Source: Amylibacter sp. (GTDB lineage Bacteria; Pseudomonadota; Alphaproteobacteria; Rhodobacterales; Rhodobacteraceae). From it: a stretch of DNA of 64,000 bases. The position numbers and the translations under genes are program-made. A model generated the notes under the pieces. The model ran no database searches, had not been told where the DNA came from, and saw only the letters and a list, made by a program, of their open reading frames with translations. Shown here piece after piece: positions 56,031 through 64,000 of the stretch. The stretch covers positions 186,001 to 250,000 of the forward strand of contig JAJFHZ010000006.1 in assembly GCA_021775355.1 (NCBI GenBank). Reading direction: 5' to 3'. The stretch's first letter is position 1; every line of letters starts with the position of its first letter.

Positions 56031-58130
56031 ATGACAAAACAACCCTATGATGGCCCGATCCTTGAAATAAACCAACTGTCGATTTCGTTCTTCACACGAT
56101 TGTTCGAAATTCCTGCGGTGATGGATTTTTCCGTCACCGTCATGCCCGGCGAAGCCGTCGGGCTGGTGGGCGAAAGCGGTTGCGGTAAATCCACCGTGGC
56201 CCTTGGCGTGATGCAGGATTTGGGCGTTAACGGTAAATGCGTCAACGGCTCGATTAAATTCAAGGGTCGTGAACTGGTCGGAATGCCCGAAGAAGAATTA
56301 CGCAAACTTCGCGGCTCTGAGATCGCCATGATCTATCAAGAACCCATGGCATCCCTGAACCCGGCGATGAAAATCGGTAAACAGTTGATGGAAGTACCGA
56401 TGATCCACGAGGGCATGTCAAAAGAAGATGCCTACGCAATGGCTCTTGAAATCGTGGAAAGCGTACGCCTGCCCGACCCCGAGCGTATGATGAACTCTTT
56501 CCCGCACCAGTTATCCGGTGGTCAACAGCAGCGCATCGTCATTGCGATGGCGTTGATGTCTAAACCATCATTGCTGATCCTAGATGAACCAACCACCGCA
56601 CTTGACGTGACCGTTGAAGCGGGGATCGTGGATTTGGTTAAGGATTTGGGTAAAAAATACGGCACTTCCATGCTGTTCATCAGCCACAACCTTGGTCTGA
56701 TCTTGGAAACATGTGACCGTATATGTGTGATGTATTCCGGCGAAGCAGTCGAAACCGGCAGCATCAAAGACGTATTCGATAAAATGCGACACCCCTATAC
56801 GCAAGCTTTGTTCCGCTCGATCCCCCTACCCGGTGCCGATAAGAACGAACATCCTCTAGTGGCCATTCCGGGCAATTTTCCGCTACCGCATGAACGGCCC
56901 AAGGGCTGTAATTTTGGACCGCGCTGCAACTATTTTAAAGAGGGCCTGTGCAACGCACATAACATTAAAATGGCTCCGATCAAAGGCGACACACGCCACG
57001 ATTCACGCTGTACAAGGTTTGAGAATATAGACTGGGATGAACCTATTGAAGCAAGTGCCAACACAACTAAAACCGAAGTCGGTGATGTTGTACTGAAGGT
57101 CGAAAACCTGAAAAAATATTACGAGGTCGCGGCCAATGCAATTTTTGGCGGCGGAGAAAAACGTGTGGTCAAGGCCAATGAAACCATCAGTTTTGAAGCC
57201 CGTGAAAGTGAAACACTGGCGATTGTCGGTGAAAGTGGCTGTGGTAAATCGACACTTGCCAAGGTTCTGATGGGGCTGGAAACCGCCACGGATGGATCGG
57301 TTGAACTTTTGGGTAAATATGTTGAAGACGTATCCATTGAACAACGCACAACCAGCACGGTTTCGTCAGTTCAAATGGTATTTCAAAACCCGTTTGACAC
57401 GCTGAACCCCGCAATGACTGTTGGCAGTCAAATTAAACGCGCATTGGAAATATTCGGCGTTGGCACAGATGAAGCCGACCGTGAAAACCGTATGCTAAAA
57501 CTGCTTGATCTGGTCAAACTGCCACGCGCCTTCGCCACACGGATGCCGCGCCAGTTGTCTGGCGGGCAAAAGCAACGTGTGGGTATCGCCCGCGCCTTTG
57601 CCGGTGCCGCACAGATTGTTGTGGCTGATGAACCTGTGTCGGCACTTGATGTATCCGTGCAGGCAGCTGTAACCGATCTGCTGATGGAAATTCAGCGTGA
57701 AAACAAAACCACGCTTCTATTCATCAGCCATGACCTGTCGATTGTGCGCTACCTGTCTGACCGTGTGATGGTGATGTATCTGGGTCATGTGGTTGAAATG
57801 GGGTCAACTGACGCTATTTTCTCACCACCCTATCATCCCTATACCGAAGCGTTGTTGTCAGCAGTGCCTATTGCTGACACCAGTATCGTGAAAAAGCATG
57901 TGGTACTGGAAGGTGACATTCCGTCCGCTATGAACCCGCCTTCCGGCTGCCCGTTCCAAACACGGTGTAATTACAAGGGGCAGGTCAAAGGCGGCTTGTG
58001 CGAACAGGAAGTACCACCGATGCGCACCCTTAAAGGGGGGCACGAAATAAAATGCCATCTGGACGATAAAATACTGAATAAGATGGAGCCCGTGATCAAG
58101 CAGGTCACAAAGGAAAAAACCACTGCATAA
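56031..58130 (+). CDS. Peptide-type ABC transporter, fused double ATP-binding protein (DppD-DppF fusion)
   Basis: The 699-residue protein joins two complete ABC units. Unit one has GESGCGKSTVALG, LSGGQQQRIVIAMAL and LLILDEPTTALD. Unit two has GESGCGKSTLAK, LSGGQKQRVGIARAF and IVVADEPVSALD. Each unit is followed by an oligopeptide-transporter tail with cysteines (GCNFGPRCNYFKEGLCN plus a later RCTRF; GCPFQTRCNYKGQ). The first tail has the four-Cys pattern that binds a [4Fe-4S] cluster in DppD proteins. Confidence 0.92.
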   Translation: MTKQPYDGPILEINQLSISFFTRLFEIPAVMDFSVTVMPGEAVGLVGESGCGKSTVALGVMQDLGVNGKCVNGSIKFKGRELVGMPEEELRKLRGSEIAMIYQEPMASLNPAMKIGKQLMEVPMIHEGMSKEDAYAMALEIVESVRLPDPERMMNSFPHQLSGGQQQRIVIAMALMSKPSLLILDEPTTALDVTVEAGIVDLVKDLGKKYGTSMLFISHNLGLILETCDRICVMYSGEAVETGSIKDVFDKMRHPYTQALFRSIPLPGADKNEHPLVAIPGNFPLPHERPKGCNFGPRCNYFKEGLCNAHNIKMAPIKGDTRHDSRCTRFENIDWDEPIEASANTTKTEVGDVVLKVENLKKYYEVAANAIFGGGEKRVVKANETISFEARESETLAIVGESGCGKSTLAKVLMGLETATDGSVELLGKYVEDVSIEQRTTSTVSSVQMVFQNPFDTLNPAMTVGSQIKRALEIFGVGTDEADRENRMLKLLDLVKLPRAFATRMPRQLSGGQKQRVGIARAFAGAAQIVVADEPVSALDVSVQAAVTDLLMEIQRENKTTLLFISHDLSIVRYLSDRVMVMYLGHVVEMGSTDAIFSPPYHPYTEALLSAVPIADTSIVKKHVVLEGDIPSAMNPPSGCPFQTRCNYKGQVKGGLCEQEVPPMRTLKGGHEIKCHLDDKILNKMEPVIKQVTKEKTTA

Positions 58131-58352
58131 ATCATTATCTACGGGGTCTGCTATTTTTTAGCAGTCCCCCGCCTAAGACAAAATTGCCCCCTAGGGGATA
58201 GGGCTGTTTTAATAATCCTTTTAAAACAACAACAAACTTTGAAAATAAAATATATCTTCACTACTAAACATTTAGTTTGACAGATCACGCGTTTCACCTG
58301 ACTATATTCTTGCCAGCGAAAGCTGACTTGAAATTTTATGGGAGGAAGAAAG
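58131..58352 (+). promoter_or_regulatory. Intergenic region between peptide and glycerol-type operons
   Basis: This 222-bp AT-rich gap holds a stem-loop near its left end (58143-58169) and a CCCCTAGGGG palindrome at 58188-58197. The promoter of the next operon presumably lies in the right half. No riboswitch or coding sequence was recognised. Confidence 0.5.
58143..58169 (+). terminator. Stem-loop after fused ATPase gene
   Basis: GGGG-T-CTGCTA pairs with TAGCAG-T-CCCC around a T5 loop, with a single T-T mismatch. It lacks a clear T run on the plus strand but is well placed to end the peptide operon. Confidence 0.6.
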
Positions 58353-60089
58353 ATGCGTAAGTATCTGCTATCCGCAGCTGCGGTCATTGCCGTTGTTGCG
58401 GGGTCGACGACAGTTATGGCCGATGAGGCTTCAGCACAAAAATGGATCAATCAGGAATTCCAGCCATCATCACTCAGTAAAGATGAGCAAATGGCTGAAA
58501 TGAGCTGGTTCATCAATGCAGCCAAACCTTTTGCAGGCATGGAAATCAATGTGCTTTCGGAAGGTATTCCGACACATTCTTACGAATCTGAAGTGCTGAC
58601 TAAAGCTTTTGAAGAAATTACGGGCATCAAGGTCAACCACCAGATTTTGGGTGAAGGCGAAGTTGTGCAGGCGGTACAAACCCAAATGCAAACTGGGCGT
58701 AACCTTTACGACGCTTATGTCAACGACAGTGATTTGATCGGCACCCACTCACGCCTGCAACTGGCCTATAATCTGACAGACTGGATGGCGGGTGCGGCAG
58801 CTGACGTGACAAACCCCGACCTTGATCTGGGCGATTTTATCGGCACCCAGTTCACCACGGGGCCTGATGGCGACCTCTATCAACTTCCAGATCAGCAATT
58901 CGCCAACCTTTACTGGTTTCGCAAAGACTGGTTTGACCGCGAAGACCTGAAAACCGCTTTTAAAGCCAAATACGGTTATGAACTGGGTGTACCGGTGAAC
59001 TGGTCTGCCTACGAAGACATCGCGGAATTCTTTTCCAATGACATCAAGGAAATTGATGGCACGGCAATTTACGGCCACATGGATTACGGTAAACGCGCAC
59101 CCGATCTGGGGTGGCGCATGACAGACGCATGGCTGTCAATGGCAGGTACAGGTTCAAAAGGCGAACCAAACGGTATTCCCATCGATGAATGGGGTATTCG
59201 CATGGAAGCGGGATCTTGTAACCCATCAGGTGCATCTGTCAGCAGGGGTGGCGCAGCAAACGGACCGGCCGCAGTTTACGCGATCCGTAAATGGGATGAA
59301 TGGCTGCGGGCTTATGCCCCTCCGGGTGCCGCATCATTCGACTTCTATCAATCCCTGCCTGCGCTTAGTCAGGGTAACGTAGCCCAACAGATTTTCTGGT
59401 ACACAGCTTTTACAGCAGACATGGTAAAACCGAAATCTGAAGGCAACAACACTGTGGATGATAACGGCAAGCCGCTTTGGCGTATGGCCCCAAGCCCGCA
59501 CGGGCCATATTGGCAAGAAGGCCAGAAAGTTGGCTATCAGGACGTGGGTTCTTGGACAATTCTGAAGTCCACACCCGAAGATCGCGCCAAAGCAGCATGG
59601 TTATATGCACAGTTCGCTGTATCCAAAACCGTTGACGTGAAAAAATCACATGTCGGCCTGACCTTCATTCGCAACAGTACTGTCAACCACGCATCGTTCA
59701 GTGAACGCGCCCCGAAACTGGGCGGATTGGTCGAGTTTTACCGCTCACCTGATCGTGTGGCATGGTCGCCAACAGGGATCAATGTACCTGATTATCCAAA
59801 ACTGGCGCAAATCTGGTGGCAGCAAATCGGTGACGTGAACTCAGGTGCATTCACGCCGCAAGAAGCGATGAACCGTTTGGCCGGTGAAATGGATATCACA
59901 ATGGCGCGTATGCAAGCCGTTGACGAAGCGGCCAACGTCTATGGTGGTTGTGGCCCGCGTCTGAATGAAGAAAAAGACGCAGCATTCTGGTATGCAAATG
60001 GTGGCGCAAAACCCCCGTTGGACAATGAAAAACCGCAAGGTGTGACTGTCAACTACGACGAGCTTGTTGCCCGCTGGGCTGCGCAATAA
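58353..60089 (+). CDS. glpV: Glycerol-type ABC transporter solute-binding protein (GlpV-like)
   Basis: The ATG at 58353 follows GGAGGAAGAAAG and gives 578 residues with a signal peptide (MRKYLLSAAAVIAVVAGSTT, then VMADE). The size and the order receptor, two ATPases, two permeases match the rhizobial glycerol/sugar-alcohol system. The large family-1 receptor segment GEVVQAVQTQMQTGRNLYDA and many Trp residues suit polyol binding. Glycerol catabolic genes are not in the window, so the substrate is inferred by family. Confidence 0.82.
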   Translation: MRKYLLSAAAVIAVVAGSTTVMADEASAQKWINQEFQPSSLSKDEQMAEMSWFINAAKPFAGMEINVLSEGIPTHSYESEVLTKAFEEITGIKVNHQILGEGEVVQAVQTQMQTGRNLYDAYVNDSDLIGTHSRLQLAYNLTDWMAGAAADVTNPDLDLGDFIGTQFTTGPDGDLYQLPDQQFANLYWFRKDWFDREDLKTAFKAKYGYELGVPVNWSAYEDIAEFFSNDIKEIDGTAIYGHMDYGKRAPDLGWRMTDAWLSMAGTGSKGEPNGIPIDEWGIRMEAGSCNPSGASVSRGGAANGPAAVYAIRKWDEWLRAYAPPGAASFDFYQSLPALSQGNVAQQIFWYTAFTADMVKPKSEGNNTVDDNGKPLWRMAPSPHGPYWQEGQKVGYQDVGSWTILKSTPEDRAKAAWLYAQFAVSKTVDVKKSHVGLTFIRNSTVNHASFSERAPKLGGLVEFYRSPDRVAWSPTGINVPDYPKLAQIWWQQIGDVNSGAFTPQEAMNRLAGEMDITMARMQAVDEAANVYGGCGPRLNEEKDAAFWYANGGAKPPLDNEKPQGVTVNYDELVARWAAQ

Positions 60090-60128
60090 AACTTTCCCTG
60101 ATGGGCTCGAACTGTTCGGGCTCACCTA

Positions 60129-60150
60129 GCTGGGGCCTGTGGGCCCCAGC
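60129..60150 (+). terminator. Stem-loop between glpV-like and glpS-like genes
   Basis: GCTGGGGCC and GGCCCCAGC form a perfect 9-bp stem around TGTG, followed by CTTTTATAGG. It is a good intrinsic terminator or attenuator between the receptor and the importer genes. Confidence 0.8.
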
Positions 60151-60200
60151 CTTTTATAGGCTTGGTGCACCCCGGAATGTACCAAAAGAAAAGTAATAAA

Positions 60201-61265
60201 ATGACACTTGAACTTAAAGACGTCACCAAAAGCGTTGATGGGGTTACCCATATAAAACAAACCAGCCTGACCCTTGAAGCGGGACATTTCAACGTGCTTT
60301 TGGGCCAGACGGGTGCTGGTAAAACCTCGCTCATCAAAATGATGGCAGGACTTGATCCGATTGCCGGCGGGCAGATATTCATGGACGGTCAGGATGTTAC
60401 CAAACTGTCGACCCAGAAACGCAACATAAGTTTGGTACACCAATTTTTCGTGAACTATCCACATATGACAGTATTCGACAATATTGCCTCGCCACTCAAG
60501 GTCGCGGGCATGGTCAAATCCGAAATTCAGGGTCGCGTGGAAGAAGCCGCGGACATCCTGCAACTGCGCCCAATGTTGAACCGCCGCCCACAAGAATTGT
60601 CAGGTGGCCAACAACAACGCACCGCATTGGCGCGCGCCATCGCCAAAGAAAGCCGTGCGGTTTTTTTGGATGAGCCGCTTGCGAACCTTGACTATAAATT
60701 ACGCGAAGAATTGCGCGAGCAGCTGCCCGAATTATTTGCAGGGCGCGGGGCTGTTGTGGTTTACGCCACATCCGAACCGGAAGAGGCCTTATTGCTGGGC
60801 GGCTACACGGCCCTGATGGATGACGGTTGCGTCACCCAATTCGGCCCAACTGCGGAAATTTACCGCAACCCGCATAATCTGGCGTCAGCACAAGTGTTTT
60901 CCAGCCCACCGATCAACGCTGCCACCATTACCAAACAGGGTGCACGTGCAACGCTGGATGCAACCACCTCATGGCCACTAACCGGCGACACGGCCAATCT
61001 GCAAGATGGGCAATACATTATTGCCATTCGCCCAAATCATATTTCTCCAAACCCGACAGAACAAACCTCTGTAACACTGACAGGCACTGTTCTGGTCACA
61101 GAATTAAGTGGCTCTGAAAGCAGTGCGCATTTTGAAATGGGTGACCACACATGGGTCTCATTGGCACATGGCACGCATCCCTATAAAATCGGTGAAGCCC
61201 GCAATTTTTACATGGACCCGTCTGCGTGTTTTTATTTTACACCCGACGGTTCGCTTGTAGCGTAA
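60201..61265 (+). CDS. glpS: Glycerol-type ABC transporter ATP-binding protein (GlpS-like)
   Basis: The ATG at 60201 gives 354 residues; the longer frame from 60162 has no support. Walker A GQTGAGKTS (35-43), Q-loop Q81, signature LSGGQ (133-137) and Walker B VFLDE (154-158) are intact. The H-loop position reads YATSEPEEA, with Ser191 in place of the conserved His. A C-terminal TOBE-like domain follows. It should pair with the next ATPase, whose signature is degenerate instead. Confidence 0.88.
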   Translation: MTLELKDVTKSVDGVTHIKQTSLTLEAGHFNVLLGQTGAGKTSLIKMMAGLDPIAGGQIFMDGQDVTKLSTQKRNISLVHQFFVNYPHMTVFDNIASPLKVAGMVKSEIQGRVEEAADILQLRPMLNRRPQELSGGQQQRTALARAIAKESRAVFLDEPLANLDYKLREELREQLPELFAGRGAVVVYATSEPEEALLLGGYTALMDDGCVTQFGPTAEIYRNPHNLASAQVFSSPPINAATITKQGARATLDATTSWPLTGDTANLQDGQYIIAIRPNHISPNPTEQTSVTLTGTVLVTELSGSESSAHFEMGDHTWVSLAHGTHPYKIGEARNFYMDPSACFYFTPDGSLVA

Positions 61266-61277
61266 GGGGCAAAAGGC

Positions 61278-62375
61278 ATGGCACAAATCACCCTTTCAAA
61301 GCTGCAGCACAGCTATTACCCTAACCCTAAAACCCCGGATGATTACGCCTTAAAGGAAATCGATCTGGATTGGGAAGACGGCGGTGCATACGCGCTGTTA
61401 GGCCCGTCTGGTTGCGGAAAATCCACCTTGCTGAATATCATTTCAGGTCTGCTGGATCCATCCGAAGGGCAGGTTCTATTCGATGGAAAAGACGTGACAG
61501 GACTGCCCCCCGACCAACGCAATATCGCGCAGGTGTTTCAGTTTCCGGTGATCTACGACACCATGACGGTTTTCAACAATCTGGCGTTCCCCTTGCGCAA
61601 TCGCGGTCTGAACGAAGACGCCGTAAAACAACGCGTCGAAGAGATTGCTCATATGCTTGAACTTGACACTATGCTGGACAGTCGTGCCGCTGGCCTGTCA
61701 CCTGACAACAAACAAAAAATTTCCATGGGGCGCGGCTTGGTGCGCAAGGACGTGAATGTAGTGATGTTCGATGAACCGCTTACCGTCATCGACCCGCACC
61801 TGAAATGGAAACTGCGTTCCAAATTGAAAGAACTGCATCAAAGGGTACGCGCCACAATGATTTATGTCACCCACGACCAGACTGAGGCCTTGACCTTTGC
61901 CGACCAAGTGGTCGTGATGAACGATGGTCAGATCGTGCAAATTGGCACACCCGTTGAACTGTTCGAACGCCCCGCCCATACTTTTGTGGGTCATTTTATC
62001 GGTTCACCCGGCATGAACGTGTTACCCTGTGATGTGAACCAAGGCATGGCGTTCTTTCACGGCCATTCCATAAGACTAGAAGGCGCAATTGATAGCACAG
62101 GCACAGGCACAGGCACAGGCAAAACCGAAATCGGCATTCGCCCCGAATATGTCAGCCTTAGCGATAAGGGGCTGGAAGCGACAATTCGCAAAGTAGCAGA
62201 TGTCGGCCGCCATAACGTGGTTGATGCAATGGTCGGTGATACCTTGGTAAAAGCTGTGGTGAACGGCGTCGTTCCTGCACAGGGTGAAACTGTTCACCTG
62301 TCCTTTGATCCCGCAAAAACACGACTTTACCGTGACGGCTGGATTGCCACACAAGCACAAGGGGCAACACCATGA
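61278..62375 (+). CDS. glpT: Glycerol-type ABC transporter ATP-binding protein (GlpT-like)
   Basis: The 365-residue ATPase has Walker A GPSGCGKST (42-50), Walker B VVMFDEP (161-167) and H-loop His199 (YVTHDQTEA). The signature reads LSPDNKQK (140-147) instead of LSGGQ, and the D-loop is VID instead of NLD. A TOBE-like domain follows and includes a run of Thr-Gly pairs encoded by a hexanucleotide repeat (62095-62118). Its stop overlaps the permease start as ATGA. Confidence 0.88.
   Translation: MAQITLSKLQHSYYPNPKTPDDYALKEIDLDWEDGGAYALLGPSGCGKSTLLNIISGLLDPSEGQVLFDGKDVTGLPPDQRNIAQVFQFPVIYDTMTVFNNLAFPLRNRGLNEDAVKQRVEEIAHMLELDTMLDSRAAGLSPDNKQKISMGRGLVRKDVNVVMFDEPLTVIDPHLKWKLRSKLKELHQRVRATMIYVTHDQTEALTFADQVVVMNDGQIVQIGTPVELFERPAHTFVGHFIGSPGMNVLPCDVNQGMAFFHGHSIRLEGAIDSTGTGTGTGKTEIGIRPEYVSLSDKGLEATIRKVADVGRHNVVDAMVGDTLVKAVVNGVVPAQGETVHLSFDPAKTRLYRDGWIATQAQGATP
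62095..62121 (+). repeat. In-frame hexanucleotide repeat (GCACAG) x4 inside the GlpT-like gene
   Basis: Four tandem GCACAG units plus a partial fifth encode TGTGTGTG in a loop of the C-terminal domain. Unit loss or gain keeps the frame, so length can vary without breaking the protein. Confidence 0.8.
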
Positions 62376-63235
62376 AAAAGCCATACCAAAAAGCCTGGTT
62401 CTTTGTACTGCCCGTTCTTTTGCTGGTCGCTTTCAACGCGCTCATTCCGATGATGACCGTGGTCAATTATTCGGTGCAGGAAACCTTTGGCAACAACCTG
62501 TTTTTCTGGGAAGGGCTGGGCTGGTTCGAAAAGCTGCTACACTCCGAACGGTTTCACGCAGCCCTTGGACGGCAATTCCTGTTCACTGCAATCATTCTGG
62601 CCATCGAGGTACCCTTGGGTATCATCATAGCTCTTTCCATGCCACGCTCAGGGTTCTGGGTACCTGTTTGTCTTGTAACCATGGCCCTACCCATGCTGAT
62701 CCCTTGGAATGTTGTGGGGGCAATGTGGAACATCTTCACCCTGCCGGACATCGGCCTGCTGGGATACTTGATGAACCATACGCTTGGCATCGCCTACGAC
62801 ATGACCCAAAATCCGTTTGCCGCGTGGGCTACAATCATCGTCATGGATGTCTGGCATTGGACATCACTTGTCGTGCTGCTTAGCTACGCGGGCCTTGTTT
62901 CCATCCCCGACGCCTACTACCAAGCCGCCAAAATAGACGGGGCATCGAACTGGGCGGTTTTCCGTTACATCCAGCTGCCCAAAATGAAACAGGTGCTGAC
63001 CATCGCTATTCTGTTGCGCTTTATGGACAGCTTCAACATCTATACCGAAGTGTTTGTCCTGACAGGTGGTGGGCCCGGCAATTCCACAACCCTTTTATCG
63101 ATCGATCTCGTCAAAATTGCCCTTGGTCAGTTTGACTTGGGGCCAGCGGCGGCCATGTCGCTGATCTACTTTGCAATCACCCTTTTTGTGTCATGGCTGT
63201 TTTACACGCTAATGACCAAAGACGACACGAATTAG
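62372..63235 (+). CDS. glpP: Glycerol-type ABC transporter permease (GlpP-like, MalF type)
   Basis: The 287-residue permease has six hydrophobic helices and the EAA loop YYQAAKIDGASNWAVFRYIQ followed by LPKMK. It is coupled to the ATPase gene by ATGA and precedes the second permease by 10 bp. Confidence 0.9.
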   Translation: MKKPYQKAWFFVLPVLLLVAFNALIPMMTVVNYSVQETFGNNLFFWEGLGWFEKLLHSERFHAALGRQFLFTAIILAIEVPLGIIIALSMPRSGFWVPVCLVTMALPMLIPWNVVGAMWNIFTLPDIGLLGYLMNHTLGIAYDMTQNPFAAWATIIVMDVWHWTSLVVLLSYAGLVSIPDAYYQAAKIDGASNWAVFRYIQLPKMKQVLTIAILLRFMDSFNIYTEVFVLTGGGPGNSTTLLSIDLVKIALGQFDLGPAAAMSLIYFAITLFVSWLFYTLMTKDDTN

Positions 63236-63245
63236 GACTTAACCC

Positions 63246-64000
63246 ATGCGCAAACGATCCTTAATCCCGATTTTATATATCCTGTTCCTAATGCTGCCGA
63301 TCTACTGGCTTGTGGCAATGAGCTTTAAAACCACGGGCGAAATACTGTCGGGGTTTTCCCTATTTCCGCAAACATGGACATTTGACAATTACGTCGTGAT
63401 CTTCACCGACCCCACATGGTACTGGGGCTACATCAACTCGATCATTTATGTGTCCCTGAACACAGTCATTTCACTCACGGTCGCCCTACCCGCAGCCTAC
63501 GCATTTTCGCGTTACCGTTTTTTGGGCGACAAACAACTGTTCTTCTGGCTATTAACCAACCGCATGGCCCCCGCAGCCGTATTTGCCTTGCCCTTTTTCC
63601 AGCTTTATTCCGCCGTTGGCCTATTCGACACCCATCTTGCCGTGGCACTCGCACACTGCCTGTTCAACATCCCGTTAGCAGTGTGGATATTGGAAGGCTT
63701 CATGGGCGGTGTCCCCAAGGAATTGGATGAAACCGCCTATGTCGACGGTTATTCTTTCCCGCGCTTTTTCACCACCATATTCCTACCTTCTATTAAGGCG
63801 GGTGTCGGTGTTGCCGCATTCTTTTGTTTCATGTTCTCATGGGTCGAACTGCTGTTGGCCAAAACCCTGACAGCGGTTTACGCCAAACCCATCGCCGCGA
63901 CGATGACCAAAACCGCCTCATCAGCAGGGTATGAATTGGGCCTGCTGGCGGCCGCTGGCACACTGACCATCATCCCCGGTGCCATCGTGATCTATTTTGT
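63246..64000 (+). CDS. glpQ: Glycerol-type ABC transporter permease (GlpQ-like, MalG type), cut by window edge
   Basis: The ATG at 63246 opens a frame that runs to the right edge (251 codons). It is hydrophobic, with MRKRSLIPILYILFLMLPIY at the start and the EAA loop VPKELDETAYVDGYSFPRFF. Only the last few residues are expected to be missing. Further genes of the system (a small GlpU-like protein, glycerol kinase or dehydrogenase) would be expected beyond the edge. Confidence 0.9.
   Translation, partial: MRKRSLIPILYILFLMLPIYWLVAMSFKTTGEILSGFSLFPQTWTFDNYVVIFTDPTWYWGYINSIIYVSLNTVISLTVALPAAYAFSRYRFLGDKQLFFWLLTNRMAPAAVFALPFFQLYSAVGLFDTHLAVALAHCLFNIPLAVWILEGFMGGVPKELDETAYVDGYSFPRFFTTIFLPSIKAGVGVAAFFCFMFSWVELLLAKTLTAVYAKPIAATMTKTASSAGYELGLLAAAGTLTIIPGAIVIYF

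Noticed and set aside
60100..60124. CGAAC-T-GTTCG palindrome just after the GlpV-like gene
   Set aside because: Short dyad next to a much stronger stem-loop at 60129-60150; probably incidental.

Overview
The window reads as chromosome of a heterotrophic alphaproteobacterium, most likely a marine Rhodobacterales (roseobacter-type) of moderate GC. The grounds are the gene complement (TAXI and DctPQM TRAP systems, a RutR-controlled reductive pyrimidine pathway, a GlpV/S/T/P/Q-type glycerol ABC system, DusA) and the protein sequences. This is inference; no rRNA or tRNA gene was recognised. The window is very dense in transport: eleven systems in 64 kb, most of them aimed at organic nitrogen, peptides, nucleosides, phosphonates and polyols.

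Layout. 1-4.5 kb: the start of a TAXI-type TRAP receptor, a divergent LysR regulator, a decayed PLP-enzyme remnant, and a three-component FAD/Fe-S dehydrogenase (D-amino-acid, opine or hydroxyproline type). 4.5-7.5 kb: a fossil tyrosine integrase directly upstream of dusA, then a TSUP exporter and an unassigned 2OG-dioxygenase-like protein. 7.7-14.8 kb: a MarR-like regulator, a TRAP transporter, and a divergent fused 5-oxoprolinase/hydantoinase with a perfect inverted repeat between them. 14.8-23.1 kb: an operon of dipeptidase, peptide ABC transporter and esterase, with a divergent LysR regulator. 23.1-26.4 kb: a secreted trypsin-like protease and an SLC13-type permease.

26.4-42.5 kb is the most coherent block, a complete pyrimidine salvage and degradation island. 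It holds nucleoside import (BMP-type ABC), cytosine deaminase, dihydropyrimidine dehydrogenase PreT/PreA, dihydropyrimidinase, N-carbamoyl-beta-alanine amidohydrolase, an NMT1/THI5-type ABC importer, and a RutR-type TetR repressor. Two RutR-like boxes lie in the divergent rutR/hyuC promoter, and weaker matching boxes lie before preT and before the nucleoside importer. A small low-GC gene of a trypco2-like hypothetical family is embedded, with start/stop overlap, inside this operon.

42.6-47.8 kb: phosphonate-type importer phnCDEE with a HAD hydrolase, and a Gph-like phosphatase. 47.8-51.7 kb: the conserved tesA/ybbA/ybbP arrangement. 52-58.1 kb: a second peptide-type ABC system with a Tat-exported receptor and a fused double ATPase. 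58.3-64 kb: a glycerol-type ABC system running off the right edge; its two ATPases look functionally asymmetric.

A recurring design feature is that receptor genes at the head of transport operons (DctP, BMP, PhnD, the Tat-exported receptor, GlpV) are each followed by a stem-loop before the next gene. No CRISPR array, intact insertion sequence or prophage was seen.
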